Shown: one piece after another, positions 1 through 9,352 of the stretch
How the letters are laid out: each line of letters starts with the position of its first letter
How positions within the stretch are numbered: the first letter of the stretch is position 1
Assembly: GCF_030519355.1 (NCBI RefSeq)
Contig: NZ_JAUMKC010000001.1
Location: 310,001 to 374,000 of the forward strand
DNA: 64,000 nt
Reading direction: 5' to 3'
Source: Mucilaginibacter sp. L3T2-6
GTDB taxonomy: Bacteria; Bacteroidota; Bacteroidia; Sphingobacteriales; Sphingobacteriaceae
Translations under genes and position numbers: made by a program
The notes under the pieces: generated by a model
What the model was told of the DNA's origin: nothing
Database searches by the model: none
Seen by the model: only the letters and a program-made list of their open reading frames with translations

Positions 1-1472
1 TGGTAAGCTTGCTCAAATAGTTTATCAAATTGTTTGTTGTTGAAACCGGTATAGTTGGGACCATACGGAATTTTGTTTTTTGAATAAAAAACAGACATGT
101 AATTCTCGCCGTCAGGATAGTCAGCCAGCCAGGAGCCGTAAAAAAAGTTGACGCCGTTTTTTGATACCAGTTCACGCAGGCTGGCACCCTGGGTAATTTC
201 AACGCTGGTCTTTAACCCAACCCGTTCCAACTGGCCTTGAACATATTCTATCAACCCGCGATAACCTACTGTGGTGTGCAGGGTGATTTCCGGCAGACCT
301 TTGCAGTTTGGGTAGCCCGCTTCTTTTAAAAGTTCACGTGACTTGTCCGGATTGTAGTCATAACCCTTAACAAGTTTAGCGTCAAAGCCAGGCATGCCCA
401 TTGGTATAAAACCTGAAACTCCTGGACTACCCATACTGTTGCGCAGGTATTTTATCATCTTTTGCTTATCGATAGCATAGTTTATTGCCTGGCGTATCTT
501 CAGCTTCCTTAACGGCGAGGTCTTTACAATGGCCAAATTCGTGTCAACCAGCATACCAAGATAAATGGTATTAGTTAACGGCCCTGTGCTTAAAATAAAC
601 TTGCCTTTGTATTTTTGGGTGACCTGCCCTGACTTGGTTAAAATATCGTCGCGGTAGCTGCCATCGATATCGTTTAAAAAATCAAGCTTTTTACTGATAA
701 AATTCATGAAAGCCGTCTGCTTGTCACCGATAAAAGTAGCCCGTATAGCATCCAGCTTAGGCAGCGGGCTGCCATCCTTGTCTTTTTCCCAATAGTTTTC
801 ATTCTTAAGCAGCACCAAGACTTCGCCATCCTTCCAATACTTAAACTTAAACGGTCCCGTACCGATTGGATGCTGCCGGAAATCCTTTCCATAATGTTCC
901 ACCACCTCATGCGGCACAACCGAGCAATATTGAGCAGTAAGCAAACTTGGAAGCGGCGGAAAGGGTTGTCGCAGCTTAATTTGGAAAGTACTGTCGTTTA
1001 TTGCTCTGAAAGGTGTATCGCAAACTTTATCGCTGAATATCCAGGAGCCGGATGAGGCGACTTTCGGGTCGAGTAAGCGCCGGAAGCTGTAAACAAAATC
1101 CGAGGCAACCACCTTGCGGCCCTTGCCGCCTTCAAACAACGGGTCATCATGAAAATGAACATCATTTCGCAAGTGGAACGTGTAAAGCAATGCATCAGGC
1201 GAAACGTCCCAACTTTTAGCAATGCAAGGGCGGGTTTTTAAGCTATCGTCAATTTGCACCAGGCCGTTGTAAACCTGGTTGATCATCCAAATGGCGTTTT
1301 GGTTACGGGCAAAAGCCGGATCAAGGGTGGTCAGGCCTTCGTCGAGGTTAATATTAAAGACGGTTTTCTTATTGAATGATGTATTGGTATTGCATGAAAA
1401 GCAAACGCAAAGCAGGATGATTAATTTGAAGATTTGGAGATGCGAAAACGTGCCTGCTTTAAAATGCGTCAT
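1..1472 (-). CDS. Oligopeptide ABC transporter substrate-binding lipoprotein (SBP family 5), C-terminus cut by window edge
   Basis: This is the periplasmic or lipid-anchored binding component of a peptide/nickel-type ABC importer. About 490 codons are visible, from ATG at 1472 to the window edge, so the C-terminus is missing. The N-terminus has a hydrophobic stretch ending in a Cys cluster (residues 22-27), typical of a lipoprotein signal. The family-5 pattern follows: 'TLDPAF' near residue 50, 'WDVSPDALLYTFHLR', 'HPIGTGPFKF', 'AINYAIDKQKMI' and 'PDKSRELLKEAGYP'. No permease or ATPase gene is visible on this side; they may lie beyond the window, or the protein may act alone. Family assignment is strong; the substrate is unknown. 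Confidence 0.88.
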   Translation of the reverse strand, partial: MTHFKAGTFSHLQIFKLIILLCVCFSCNTNTSFNKKTVFNINLDEGLTTLDPAFARNQNAIWMINQVYNGLVQIDDSLKTRPCIAKSWDVSPDALLYTFHLRNDVHFHDDPLFEGGKGRKVVASDFVYSFRRLLDPKVASSGSWIFSDKVCDTPFRAINDSTFQIKLRQPFPPLPSLLTAQYCSVVPHEVVEHYGKDFRQHPIGTGPFKFKYWKDGEVLVLLKNENYWEKDKDGSPLPKLDAIRATFIGDKQTAFMNFISKKLDFLNDIDGSYRDDILTKSGQVTQKYKGKFILSTGPLTNTIYLGMLVDTNLAIVKTSPLRKLKIRQAINYAIDKQKMIKYLRNSMGSPGVSGFIPMGMPGFDAKLVKGYDYNPDKSRELLKEAGYPNCKGLPEITLHTTVGYRGLIEYVQGQLERVGLKTSVEITQGASLRELVSKNGVNFFYGSWLADYPDGENYMSVFYSKNKIPYGPNYTGFNNKQFDKLFEQAY

Positions 1473-1566
1473 TACTTTTTAAAGTTAGGCAATTTTAAAG
1501 CGTTACCGCAGTTCAAACTTTGTATGAAATGTCAAATTAACGGGAATGTGTTTTGTATCCCGCTTT

Positions 1567-1594
1567 GTCATTCTGAACGCGGTGAAGAATCTTA
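1567..1594. repeat. REP-like short intergenic element
   Basis: The segment reads GTCATTCTGAACGCGGTGAA followed by GAATCTT. This resembles widespread short intergenic repeats in Bacteroidota that begin GTCATTCTGA or GTCATTGCGA. A related copy is at 13245-13277. The assignment rests on resemblance only; copy number in the genome is not visible here. Confidence 0.4.
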
Positions 1595-1966
1595 AGCATT
1601 TGATAGTGAGGGAGCGGATAAGTTGAGGTTGTAAAATAAACTGCTATGTAGAAAAGCATAGCGAACAGGCATAAGATTTCTTTAATCACATAGAAATACA
1701 ATTTAATTCAGTAACAAAAAAGGCTCCAACTGTTATACGCGATCAAAAGCCGCCAGTAATTGTGTGTAATTAAAAGAGGCATGAATACTTCGTGATGTAA
1801 ATTAAATACAGTTTCAAATGGTGCATTGCCCTCTTTGGTGTTGATTGAGATACAATTTTTGTAACTAAATATGTTTAATAAATTTACTATGAAACTGAAG
1901 CGGCTCTGCTGAAGAGCAGCTGCCAGGTACGGTACATTACAGCCGAATTAATAAAGCATATCAGCC

Positions 1967-1985
1967 GAGGCACAGACATCTGTCC
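1967..1985. repeat. Short palindrome, related to the one at 17130
   Basis: GAGGCACAGACATCTGTCC contains the inverted arms ACAGA and TCTGT. It shares the GAGGCACA start and general layout with the palindrome at 17130-17149. It may be the core of a dispersed repeat. Confidence 0.3.
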
Positions 1986-2084
1986 TTAGCCTGGCTTTTA
2001 TTTTATGCTGTTTCGTAGTACCCGAATTCTTCAACTGTTCCCAATCCCGAAAATCCGCCAATCCGTTTAATCCCGGGTCAGAAA

Positions 2085-2504
2085 CTAATCCGGGTACTTC
2101 GCCCTTATTAGCCTAACCCCATTGGCTATAATCTCCTCCAGTACCTTCGCATCCACATCGCTCAGCTTCTTGATGTACAGACATCCTTTGCCCATTTTAT
2201 GTTTGCCCAATTTGGCAAGCAACGCCGCCTGTTCTGCAGCACCTGCAGATACGTACAAAGCTATCTCAGGTTTGCGCGGCGAAAAGCCGGTAACGCACAT
2301 TACCCCTTCGCGGCCGCTGTCGTATTTATATTGATAGCTGCCGCAGCCTACAATTGCCGTTCCCCACATTTTTGCTTCCTCGCCTGTTACGCGTTGCATA
2401 ATATCTATAATCGTATCGCAGTCCTGCCGTACTTTTGGGTCGGCCTTTTTATCGAGAAAATCTTTTACAGATGCTTCGTTTACTTTGGTTTTTAATTCGG
2501 CCAT
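2085..2504 (-). CDS. DUF1801 domain protein
   Basis: A 139-residue soluble protein matching the DUF1801 (YdhG/IscX-like) fold family. The supporting pattern is an N-terminal helix region with 'KADPKVRQDCDTIIDIMQRVTGEEAKMWG', then 'IVGCGSYQYKYDSGREG', 'GFSPRKPEIALYV' and 'GKGCLYIKKLSDVD'. Length is normal for the family, which has no firmly established function. It is divergent from the Ku gene with about 88 bp between starts, so the two may share a regulatory region. Start is ATG at 2504. The family call is good; a role in DNA repair is only a guess from the neighbour. Confidence 0.85.
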   Translation of the reverse strand: MAELKTKVNEASVKDFLDKKADPKVRQDCDTIIDIMQRVTGEEAKMWGTAIVGCGSYQYKYDSGREGVMCVTGFSPRKPEIALYVSAGAAEQAALLAKLGKHKMGKGCLYIKKLSDVDAKVLEEIIANGVRLIRAKYPD

Positions 2505-2592
2505 AGGTTTACGTTTGTCTATATAAATATAGTCTTTTATACAAACCCTTTGCTTTTTTATCAGTTATATCTATTCAGTAATTCAATTGGTT

Positions 2593-3363
2593 ATGAGGTC
2601 AATCTGGAAAGGATCGCTTGGTTTCGGACTGGTAAGCATCCCCGTTAAATTATATTCCGCAGTGCAAACCAGTTCGCTTGATCTGGACATGCTCGACAGC
2701 CGCGATCATTCGCGCATACGGTACCAGCGCGTTAATGAGCATACGCATAAGGAAGTTCCTTACGATAAAATTGTAAAGGGATATAAAATAGACGACGATT
2801 ATGTGATTGTAGAAGACCAGGATTTTGAAGATGCCGCACCCGAAAAGAGCAAGGTTATTGAAATAGAAAGCTTTGTGGATATTGATGAAGTAAACCCCAT
2901 GTTTTACGAAACATCCTATTATACCGAGCCCGACACGAAAAATAATAAGGCGTATGCGTTGTTGGTTGAAGCCTTAAAAAAGTCGAAAAAGGCAGGCCTG
3001 GCGCGGTTTGTTTTACGCAGCACTGAGTCGCTTTGTATTGTTTATCCGGTTGATAATGTATTGGTGGTTACCCGTATCCGTTTCGCTCAGCAAATACGCA
3101 GTACCGAAGATTTAAAGCTTGCAGATGATGTTAAAGTAAATAAGAAGGAGTTGGATATGGGGCTGGCCTTAATTAACCAGTATGCCGAAAAGTTCGATGT
3201 GTCAAAATATAAGGATGAATACCACGATGAACTTTTAAAAATTATCCATGCCAAGGCAAAAGGCAAGCGCGCTACCGTTAAAAAGCTTACGCCTAAAAAA
3301 ACCAAGGGCGATGATTTATACGACCAGCTTATGCAGAGTTTGAGTGCGAAGAAAGGGGCATAG
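2593..3363 (+). CDS. ku: Non-homologous end-joining protein Ku
   Basis: A 256-residue bacterial Ku, the homodimeric ring that binds DNA double-strand ends and recruits ligase LigD. The sequence opens with the classical 'MRSIWKGSLGFGLVSIPVKLY', followed by 'RIRYQRVNEHTHKEVPYDKIVKGY', 'FVDIDEVNPMFYETSYY' and 'YALLVEALKKSKKAGLARFV'. It ends in a short Lys-rich tail (KAKGKRATVKKLTPKK). A TTG six bases upstream is in frame, but the ATG at 2593 fits the family start. No LigD gene is in the window, so the partner must be elsewhere. Identification is secure. Confidence 0.96.
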   Translation: MRSIWKGSLGFGLVSIPVKLYSAVQTSSLDLDMLDSRDHSRIRYQRVNEHTHKEVPYDKIVKGYKIDDDYVIVEDQDFEDAAPEKSKVIEIESFVDIDEVNPMFYETSYYTEPDTKNNKAYALLVEALKKSKKAGLARFVLRSTESLCIVYPVDNVLVVTRIRFAQQIRSTEDLKLADDVKVNKKELDMGLALINQYAEKFDVSKYKDEYHDELLKIIHAKAKGKRATVKKLTPKKTKGDDLYDQLMQSLSAKKGA

Positions 3364-3573
3364 TCCTAATTTTAAAACGTCATTGGTGAGTATCCGTGTG
3401 CCAAAGGGCACCAGGCAATGGTTTACAGGAACTTTACAGTTTTTTAATGCAACTAGAATGTAAGTAATTGATTTGTAATAATTTAAGTAGTTTCAAATCG
3501 GTTGCACCTGAAACCATTGTGTTTAGTCTGTTATGATAGGTATATGGCTGTTAATCAGTAATAGTCGTTTATA

Positions 3574-4428
3574 CTAACGATTTTCTCTTTTCAAAATAAA
3601 GGCCAGCAAATCATGTATCGGTTGTTTAATAATTTTGCCGACATGCACCCCCGAGCTCTTGCACACTTCCTTTAATTCGTCATTAAACACATAGGCGATA
3701 GAGCCTACAAAATGGCATTTATACCGATGGTACTGGGGGTACGATTTGATATTGGTTTCTATAAATTCGAGCAGGCCTGTGCGCAATAGATTCTGTGCGT
3801 AGTCACTTTGCCTGATTTTGCTGATGAAACGGGCAAAAGTTGCCAGGTATGAGTTTGCATTAGGTGTTTGGTAAACCTTTCTTATCACAATTTCTTTGGT
3901 CAATTGGTATTCTGCGCCAAACATCAAGCTTATATCGTGTGGCATTTTGCCATACAGGTAATCAGTTATCAAGGCTTTTCCAAACCAGGTGCCACCGCCT
4001 TCATCGCCCAAAACAAAACCGAGGCCATGTTTGCCCGAATGAATATCCTCGCCATCGAAAAACGAGATGTTTGAACCGGTGCCCAATACGCAGCAAAATC
4101 CTTTTTCGTGCCCGCAGGTTGCATAGGCGCAACCAAGCAAATCACTATCAACGCTGATGTACGATTTTGGAAACCATGTGCTGATTGCATTTGAAACAAT
4201 CTCGTGCCTGTCGGGGCTGGAACAGCCCGCACCAAAGAAATAGATTTCATCAATTTCACCAGCATAACCGATCATGTCGCCGGCCTGGTCCTGCAGAATC
4301 TTTGCTATCTCTTTTTCCGATAAAAAGTAGGGGTTAAGCCCGGCGGTTCTGAATTGTTTTACTTCGCCATCTTTAAGATGAAGTAACCAGTCGGTCTTAC
4401 TCGACCCGCTATCAGCCACTAAAATCAT
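3574..4428 (-). CDS. BadF/BadG-type ATPase, N-acetylglucosamine kinase-like
   Basis: A 284-residue ASKHA-fold kinase of the BadF/BadG/BcrA/BcrD family, which includes GlcNAc kinase. Visible elements are the phosphate-1 loop 'LVADSGSSKTDWLL' at the N-terminus, 'GAGCSSPDRHEIV', the phosphate-2 region 'CCVLGTGSNISFF', the 'GFVLGDEGGGTWFGKALITDYLYG' loop and 'HFVGSIAYVFNDEL' near the end. It probably phosphorylates an amino sugar, but the substrate is inferred. The start is the ATG at 4428, which overlaps the upstream regulator's TGA stop as ATGA, so the two are translationally coupled. An in-frame TTG slightly upstream is less likely. Confidence 0.85.
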   Translation of the reverse strand: MILVADSGSSKTDWLLHLKDGEVKQFRTAGLNPYFLSEKEIAKILQDQAGDMIGYAGEIDEIYFFGAGCSSPDRHEIVSNAISTWFPKSYISVDSDLLGCAYATCGHEKGFCCVLGTGSNISFFDGEDIHSGKHGLGFVLGDEGGGTWFGKALITDYLYGKMPHDISLMFGAEYQLTKEIVIRKVYQTPNANSYLATFARFISKIRQSDYAQNLLRTGLLEFIETNIKSYPQYHRYKCHFVGSIAYVFNDELKEVCKSSGVHVGKIIKQPIHDLLAFILKRENR

Positions 4429-4805
4429 GGGCAAAGGTCTTCGAGCGCTTTTTGGGTTAGCGGTTTATGAATAAACTGCGTAATATGTTTGCTGTCGGTC
4501 GACTTACGCATGTCCATCGGATCGAGCGACGACGACAGCATAAATATCTTAATATTGTCCTTATCGATATCTATCTTCTCATATTCTTCCAAAAACTCGA
4601 AGCCGCTCATTAATGGCATGCGTACGTCAAGAAAAATAACGTCGGGTTTTATCTTGCCTTCCGCTAATGATGTTAAAGCCTCAGTCGCCGAACGTACTAC
4701 TGTAATAGATTCGGCAAAGTTGCTGCCTTCTATAATTTTACGCGTGACGAAATTATCAATGTAATTGTCATCTATCAGCAAACAGGTTTTAAAGCACATA
4801 GCCAT
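4425..4805 (-). CDS. Single-domain response regulator (CheY-like receiver)
   Basis: A 126-residue stand-alone receiver domain. It shows the acidic pair in 'CLLIDDNYIDNF', the phosphoacceptor Asp in 'VIFLDVRMPLMSGFEFL', the Ser of the 'IFMLSSSLDPMD' strand and the Lys in 'FIHKPLTQKAL'. There is no output domain, so it likely acts by protein contact in a phosphorelay. The open frame extends upstream to 4880, but the domain begins at MAMCFKT, so the start is taken at 4805 (4799 is also possible). It overlaps the downstream kinase gene by four bases. Confidence 0.85.
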   Translation of the reverse strand: MAMCFKTCLLIDDNYIDNFVTRKIIEGSNFAESITVVRSATEALTSLAEGKIKPDVIFLDVRMPLMSGFEFLEEYEKIDIDKDNIKIFMLSSSLDPMDMRKSTDSKHITQFIHKPLTQKALEDLCP

Positions 4806-4892
4806 CAAGTTCAAAAATAACTTTTTAAAGTAATTTAAAAAATTTAGTTTTTGAAAAATAGTAAGTTGTCCGAATGACAAGGGAAATAGAGG

Positions 4893-6212
4893 CTATTGTA
4901 TATTAATACTCCCCGTAATCTCCTTTAGCATAATCTCCGCGCTTTTTGACTGGTATTGTGCTGCAAAAAATTTTGATTGCGCATCCAGGTAATTCCTTTG
5001 CGCTTCGCGGATTTCGAGCGGCGTAATATTGCCTAATTTATATTTTTCGAGCGAAATATCGAGGTTGCGTTTTGCCGCAGCCATGTTTGATTCACCCAGC
5101 TTGATCAGGTCCAGGCCCGAAAGATAGCTCACATATAAATTGCTGATCTGCGCCTGTACGTCCAATACGGTCTGTTTGTAATTAATGTTAGCATTGTCGA
5201 TCCCGATGCGGGCATTATGCTCCAGCCGGTTTTGGTTAAAGCCGTTAAATATATTTATAGATGCGGTAAGACCGTAATTAAAACCATTGACGTTTTGCGA
5301 GCGCGCAAAACCCGCGGGATTCTGGCTGCTGCTTACGGTATAACCCGAATTTACGGACACCTGCGGGTATCGTCCGGCCTTTACCTGTTTTAAATTTATT
5401 TCAGATAAGCGTTTATTGATTTGTGCCGATAAGATAGAAGGGTTTTGGCTTTCGGCTTTAGTCAGAATATCTCCAAGTACCAGCTTATTATCAACCACTA
5501 TAGTATCGCCAACTGAAAAATCGGTTTGCAGGTTGCGCACCAGCAACTGATTCATTTGTATTTTGGCCGATTTGAACTGTTGCAGCTGATTAAGATAGTT
5601 GGCTGTATCCGTATTGAGGTTTACCTGCGCATTCAGCACATCAAGTCCTGATGCCCGGCCCACATGAAACTTATCATTAGCATAACGCAGTTGGGTGCGC
5701 GATATGGCAATCGCTCCGCGTAACGCCTTTAGCCCTTCATTAAGATTGATCAGGTTGTAATAGGTCTCTATTACTCCTGCCAGCGTGCTTTGTATGGTAT
5801 CGCGCATGCGTACTTCGCCAAGCTGGTTCAATTGCTTTAGCTGGTCGTAATTGGCAAACATCAAAAAGCCGTTAAATATTGTCCAGTTAAGGGCCGGCCC
5901 GTAGGATGTTGACGAATTTTTAGCACCATGTATATTATTCACCGTGCCATCGCTGCGTGTTTGTTTGGTATTTTGAATGCTGCGCGAGGTGCTGAAATCG
6001 CCGGTAACCTGCGGCAGAAAGCCTGCGTTGCCCAGGGTTACGTTATTTTGAGCAATGTCAGCATTGTTTTTTGATAATATGATGTGATAGTTGTTTTTCA
6101 GTGCAATGGCAATCGCATCCTGCAGCGTAAGCACCGTATCGGTTTGCGCCCTGGCCGCCGTAACCAGCAAGGCCAGGCAAAAAATCAAACAGCTTAGTTT
6201 TTTAATAGCCAT
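4893..6212 (-). CDS. TolC-family outer membrane efflux protein
   Basis: A 439-residue outer membrane channel for the tripartite pump encoded just upstream. It has a signal peptide ('LSCLIFCLALLVTAARAQ') and two repeats of the outer-membrane efflux protein family, seen in 'LTLQDAIAIALKNNY', 'LNAQVNLNTDTANYLNQL', 'GYTVSSSQNPAG' and 'LEKYKLGNITPLEIREAQRNYLDAQ'. The coding start is five bases after the RND gene stop, consistent with one transcript. Family call is secure; the exported substrate is unknown. Confidence 0.93.
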   Translation of the reverse strand: MAIKKLSCLIFCLALLVTAARAQTDTVLTLQDAIAIALKNNYHIILSKNNADIAQNNVTLGNAGFLPQVTGDFSTSRSIQNTKQTRSDGTVNNIHGAKNSSTSYGPALNWTIFNGFLMFANYDQLKQLNQLGEVRMRDTIQSTLAGVIETYYNLINLNEGLKALRGAIAISRTQLRYANDKFHVGRASGLDVLNAQVNLNTDTANYLNQLQQFKSAKIQMNQLLVRNLQTDFSVGDTIVVDNKLVLGDILTKAESQNPSILSAQINKRLSEINLKQVKAGRYPQVSVNSGYTVSSSQNPAGFARSQNVNGFNYGLTASINIFNGFNQNRLEHNARIGIDNANINYKQTVLDVQAQISNLYVSYLSGLDLIKLGESNMAAAKRNLDISLEKYKLGNITPLEIREAQRNYLDAQSKFFAAQYQSKSAEIMLKEITGSINIQ

Positions 6213-6217
6213 ATCGC

Positions 6218-9200
6218 TTATTCGTTTTCTATCAATTTTGGGGTTCTTGGCTTTCTGACTTTTTTTACTTCGTCTTCGTCTTCGGCATCCGGGTCGCGCC
6301 GGGTTTTTGATGCGAATATCAAATACATCATCGGGATGATATACAAGGTTAACACCAGTGAAAACAATACACCACCCATGATAACAATGCCCAGCGATAC
6401 ACGGCTTTTCGCACCTGCACCCAACGCGAATGCGATTGGCACTGAGCCGAGCACAACAGCAAGACTGGTCATTAATATGGGGCGAAGACGCGAAGTGGCA
6501 GCCTCAATAACCGCTTCATACTTTGCCAGGCCATGCTCCATCCGCTGGTTGGCAAATTCTACAATCAAAATGCCGTTTTTAGTTACAAGGCCTACGAGCG
6601 TAATCATGCCAATTTCACTGAAAATATTAAGCGTTTGGTTAAACAGCCAAAGCGAAATAAAGGCCCCGGCAATGGCCAGCGGCACGGTAAGCATCACTAT
6701 AAAAGGATCTATAAAGCTCTCAAACTGCGCCGCCAGTACCAGGTATATAAGCAAAAGTGCGAATGCAAAGGCAAAAATAAGGCTGGATCCGCTTTCTGCC
6801 GCATCGCGCGAGGCGCCGCTCAGTGCTGTGCTGAATGTATCATCGAGCAGGTTTTTTGCTATCCGGTTCATCTCTGCAATGCCGTCGCCAACTGTGTGGC
6901 CCGGTGCAAGGCCACATGATATGGTTGCCGATTTATACCTGTTGAAGTGATAGATAGCCGGAGGGGTTGCATCTTCACTAACCTTTACAACGTTATCTAG
7001 CTGTACAAGCGTTCCCTTGGCATTGCGTACGTATATTGATTTCAGATCGAGAGGCTGGTCGCGGTTTGCCCGGTTTACCTGGGCTATTACCTGGTATTGT
7101 TTCCCGCTGATCAGGAAATAGGCAAGGCGGCCGTTACTATAATTAAACTGCAGGGCGGTTGCTATATCTGCCACAGAAACACCCAGGTCCCTGGCCCTGT
7201 CGCGGTCGGTTGTAACCCTCAGTTCCGGCTTCGTAAATTTCAGGTCGACGTCCGTTCCCTGGAAAACAGGACTTTTGGACACTTCGGAGAAAAATTCCGG
7301 CAGTACCTTGCGTATCTTTTCAAAGTCCTGGTTCTGAATTACGAATTGGACAGGTAACGACGTTTTTGACCCGCTGCCTCCGCCGCTGATGGTCTGTTCC
7401 TGGATAACCAGCGCACGTGCGTCGGGGAAACGCGCGAGATGTTTTTGAAGATAATCGGCCAGTTGCTGCTGGGTACGTGTGCGCTGGTCTGGCGGCACCA
7501 AACCAATACGCCCGAAGCCGCTGTTCGACGAGCCGCCACCGCTCCCCGGCGAGATAACTTCAAGGTTTACATTTTCTTCGGGAATAGAATCGGCAACCAG
7601 GTCAGACACTCTGTCCATATATTTCGCCATAAACTCATAGCTAGCGCCTTCAGAACCGGTAACCGAATACCGAAGCATGCTTCGGTCGTCCAATGGCGCA
7701 AGCTCATAAGGGGTGGCAAAATACAGCACTCCCGTAACAACCAGCGAAATAGCCAGGATGACAAACGATACCCATTTTACCTTCATAAACTTAACCAGCG
7801 TGTCCTTATAGGAGTTAGTCATATTTACAAAGAAGGGTTCGGTCTTCTCGTAGAATCTTGATTTCTTCTGGCTTTTGCGTATCAGCTTTACGTTAAGCAT
7901 TGGGGTTAACGAAAGTGACACAAAAGCGGATATCAATACTGAACCGGCAACCACCACCGCAAACTCGCGGAAGAGGCGGCCCGTAAAGCCCTGCATAAAT
8001 ACTATCGGCAAAAACACAGCGGCCAGCGTTATAGAGGTAGAAATAACGGCGAATAATATTTCAGCAGAACCTGCAAATGCTGCTTTGCGTACCGGCATGC
8101 CGGCTTCAACTTTCTTATAGATATTTTCAGTAACCACTATACCGTCGTCAACCACCAGGCCTGTGGCAAGCACGATGCCCAAAAGGGTTAAGATATTAAT
8201 GGAGAAGCCAAAGATGTACATGATAAAAAATGCACCGATAAGCGATACAGGTATATCAATCAGCGGCCGGAAAGCAATGAGCCAGTCCCTGAAGAACAGG
8301 TAAATTATGATAACCACCAATACGAACGAAACCAATAAGGTTTCCTCTACCTCACTTATCGATTGCTTGATAAACACGGTGTTATCTGTTATTACTTTTA
8401 CCTGGATGTCGGGCGGAAGATCTTTCTTTATCTGGTCGAGGCGTTTATAAAAGTCTTCAGCAATTTGCACGTAGTTAGCGCCTGGCTGAGGGATGATAGC
8501 CAAACCAATCATCGGTACGCCTGATTCCTTTAAAGCAGTTTCCTCGTTTGCCGAACCCAATACCGCATATCCAACATCGCTCAGATGTACCACACGATTG
8601 CTGTCGGCACGAATGATCAGGTTATTAAAGTCTTTCTCGGTCGAAAGTTTGCCTATTGCCCTCACTACAACTTCGGTATTGTTTCCTTCAATCTTTCCTG
8701 CCGGAAGCTCTACGTTCTCCTTATCAAGCGCATCGCGGATGTCAGTGGCGGTTAAACCCAATGCCGAAAGCTTGTTAGGATCGATCCATAAACGCATGGC
8801 GTACTGGCGCTGCCCGAATATCCGTATTTCGCTCACACCCGGAATGGTTTGCAGGCCTTCCTGTAAAACGTTTTCGGCATAGTCGTCAACCTGATTAATA
8901 TTACGTGTGTTACTGCTGCAGGTAACGGTAAGAATGTTATCAGCATTGGCATCGGCCTTGGTAACTACCGGCGGCGCATCAATATCCTGGGGCAATTGCC
9001 GTTGCGCCTGCCCAACCTTGTCCCTTACATCATTTGCCGCGGTTTCCAGGTCGGCATCCAGGTTAAACTCTACGGTTATACGGCTTGAGCCAACCGAACT
9101 GGTTGATGAAATATTCCTGATACCGGGTACACCATTGATGCTTTTTTCAAGCGGCTCCGTTATCTGCGATTCAATTACGTCGGCGTTAGCACCCGAATAG

Positions 9201-9349
9201 CTGGTCGTAACCGTAATGATAGGAGGGTCGACCGACGGAAAATCCCTGACACCCAAGAATTTGTAGCCCATAATACCGAACACCACGATGACGATGGACA
9301 TCACCGTTGCCAGTACCGGCCTTTTTATACTTACTGAAGCTAAACTCAT
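6218..9349 (-). CDS. RND efflux pump inner-membrane transporter (AcrB/HAE1 family)
   Basis: A 1043-residue resistance-nodulation-division permease, full length for the family. It drives proton-dependent export through the fusion protein and TolC partner. Features are the N-terminal segment 'SIKRPVLATVMSIVIVVFG', the porter domain start 'VDPPIITVTTSYSGANADVIESQITEPLE', 'GIVLATGLVVDDGIVVTENIYK' with the paired Asp residues of TM4, and 'GLVTKNGILIVEFANQ' in the second half. The C-terminal tail is charged (DPDAEDEDEVKKVRK). It lies three bases downstream of the fusion-protein gene. The HAE1 type, with aspartates in TM4, argues for hydrophobic or amphiphilic compounds rather than metals. Confidence 0.95.
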   Translation of the reverse strand: MSLASVSIKRPVLATVMSIVIVVFGIMGYKFLGVRDFPSVDPPIITVTTSYSGANADVIESQITEPLEKSINGVPGIRNISSTSSVGSSRITVEFNLDADLETAANDVRDKVGQAQRQLPQDIDAPPVVTKADANADNILTVTCSSNTRNINQVDDYAENVLQEGLQTIPGVSEIRIFGQRQYAMRLWIDPNKLSALGLTATDIRDALDKENVELPAGKIEGNNTEVVVRAIGKLSTEKDFNNLIIRADSNRVVHLSDVGYAVLGSANEETALKESGVPMIGLAIIPQPGANYVQIAEDFYKRLDQIKKDLPPDIQVKVITDNTVFIKQSISEVEETLLVSFVLVVIIIYLFFRDWLIAFRPLIDIPVSLIGAFFIMYIFGFSINILTLLGIVLATGLVVDDGIVVTENIYKKVEAGMPVRKAAFAGSAEILFAVISTSITLAAVFLPIVFMQGFTGRLFREFAVVVAGSVLISAFVSLSLTPMLNVKLIRKSQKKSRFYEKTEPFFVNMTNSYKDTLVKFMKVKWVSFVILAISLVVTGVLYFATPYELAPLDDRSMLRYSVTGSEGASYEFMAKYMDRVSDLVADSIPEENVNLEVISPGSGGGSSNSGFGRIGLVPPDQRTRTQQQLADYLQKHLARFPDARALVIQEQTISGGGSGSKTSLPVQFVIQNQDFEKIRKVLPEFFSEVSKSPVFQGTDVDLKFTKPELRVTTDRDRARDLGVSVADIATALQFNYSNGRLAYFLISGKQYQVIAQVNRANRDQPLDLKSIYVRNAKGTLVQLDNVVKVSEDATPPAIYHFNRYKSATISCGLAPGHTVGDGIAEMNRIAKNLLDDTFSTALSGASRDAAESGSSLIFAFAFALLLIYLVLAAQFESFIDPFIVMLTVPLAIAGAFISLWLFNQTLNIFSEIGMITLVGLVTKNGILIVEFANQRMEHGLAKYEAVIEAATSRLRPILMTSLAVVLGSVPIAFALGAGAKSRVSLGIVIMGGVLFSLVLTLYIIPMMYLIFASKTRRDPDAEDEDEVKKVRKPRTPKLIENE

Positions 9350-9352
9350 GGT

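Larger units (their letters stand above)
1473..2084. other. 612-bp intergenic region with repeat-like elements
   Basis: No convincing gene is present. The stretch holds a short REP-like segment at 1567-1594 and a small palindrome near 1967-1985, both listed separately. The rest is AT-rich. It lies between the 5' end of the binding-protein gene and the 3' end of the DUF1801 gene, both on the minus strand, so the promoter of the binding protein should lie just above 1472. Confidence 0.5.

Noticed and set aside
704..1222. Short open frames on both strands over the binding-protein gene
   Set aside because: They are alternative frames of the substrate-binding protein that runs off the window edge.
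4805..4880. N-terminal extension of the response regulator to 4880
   Set aside because: The added residues are AT-rich translated sequence with no similarity to receivers; the domain begins at 4805.
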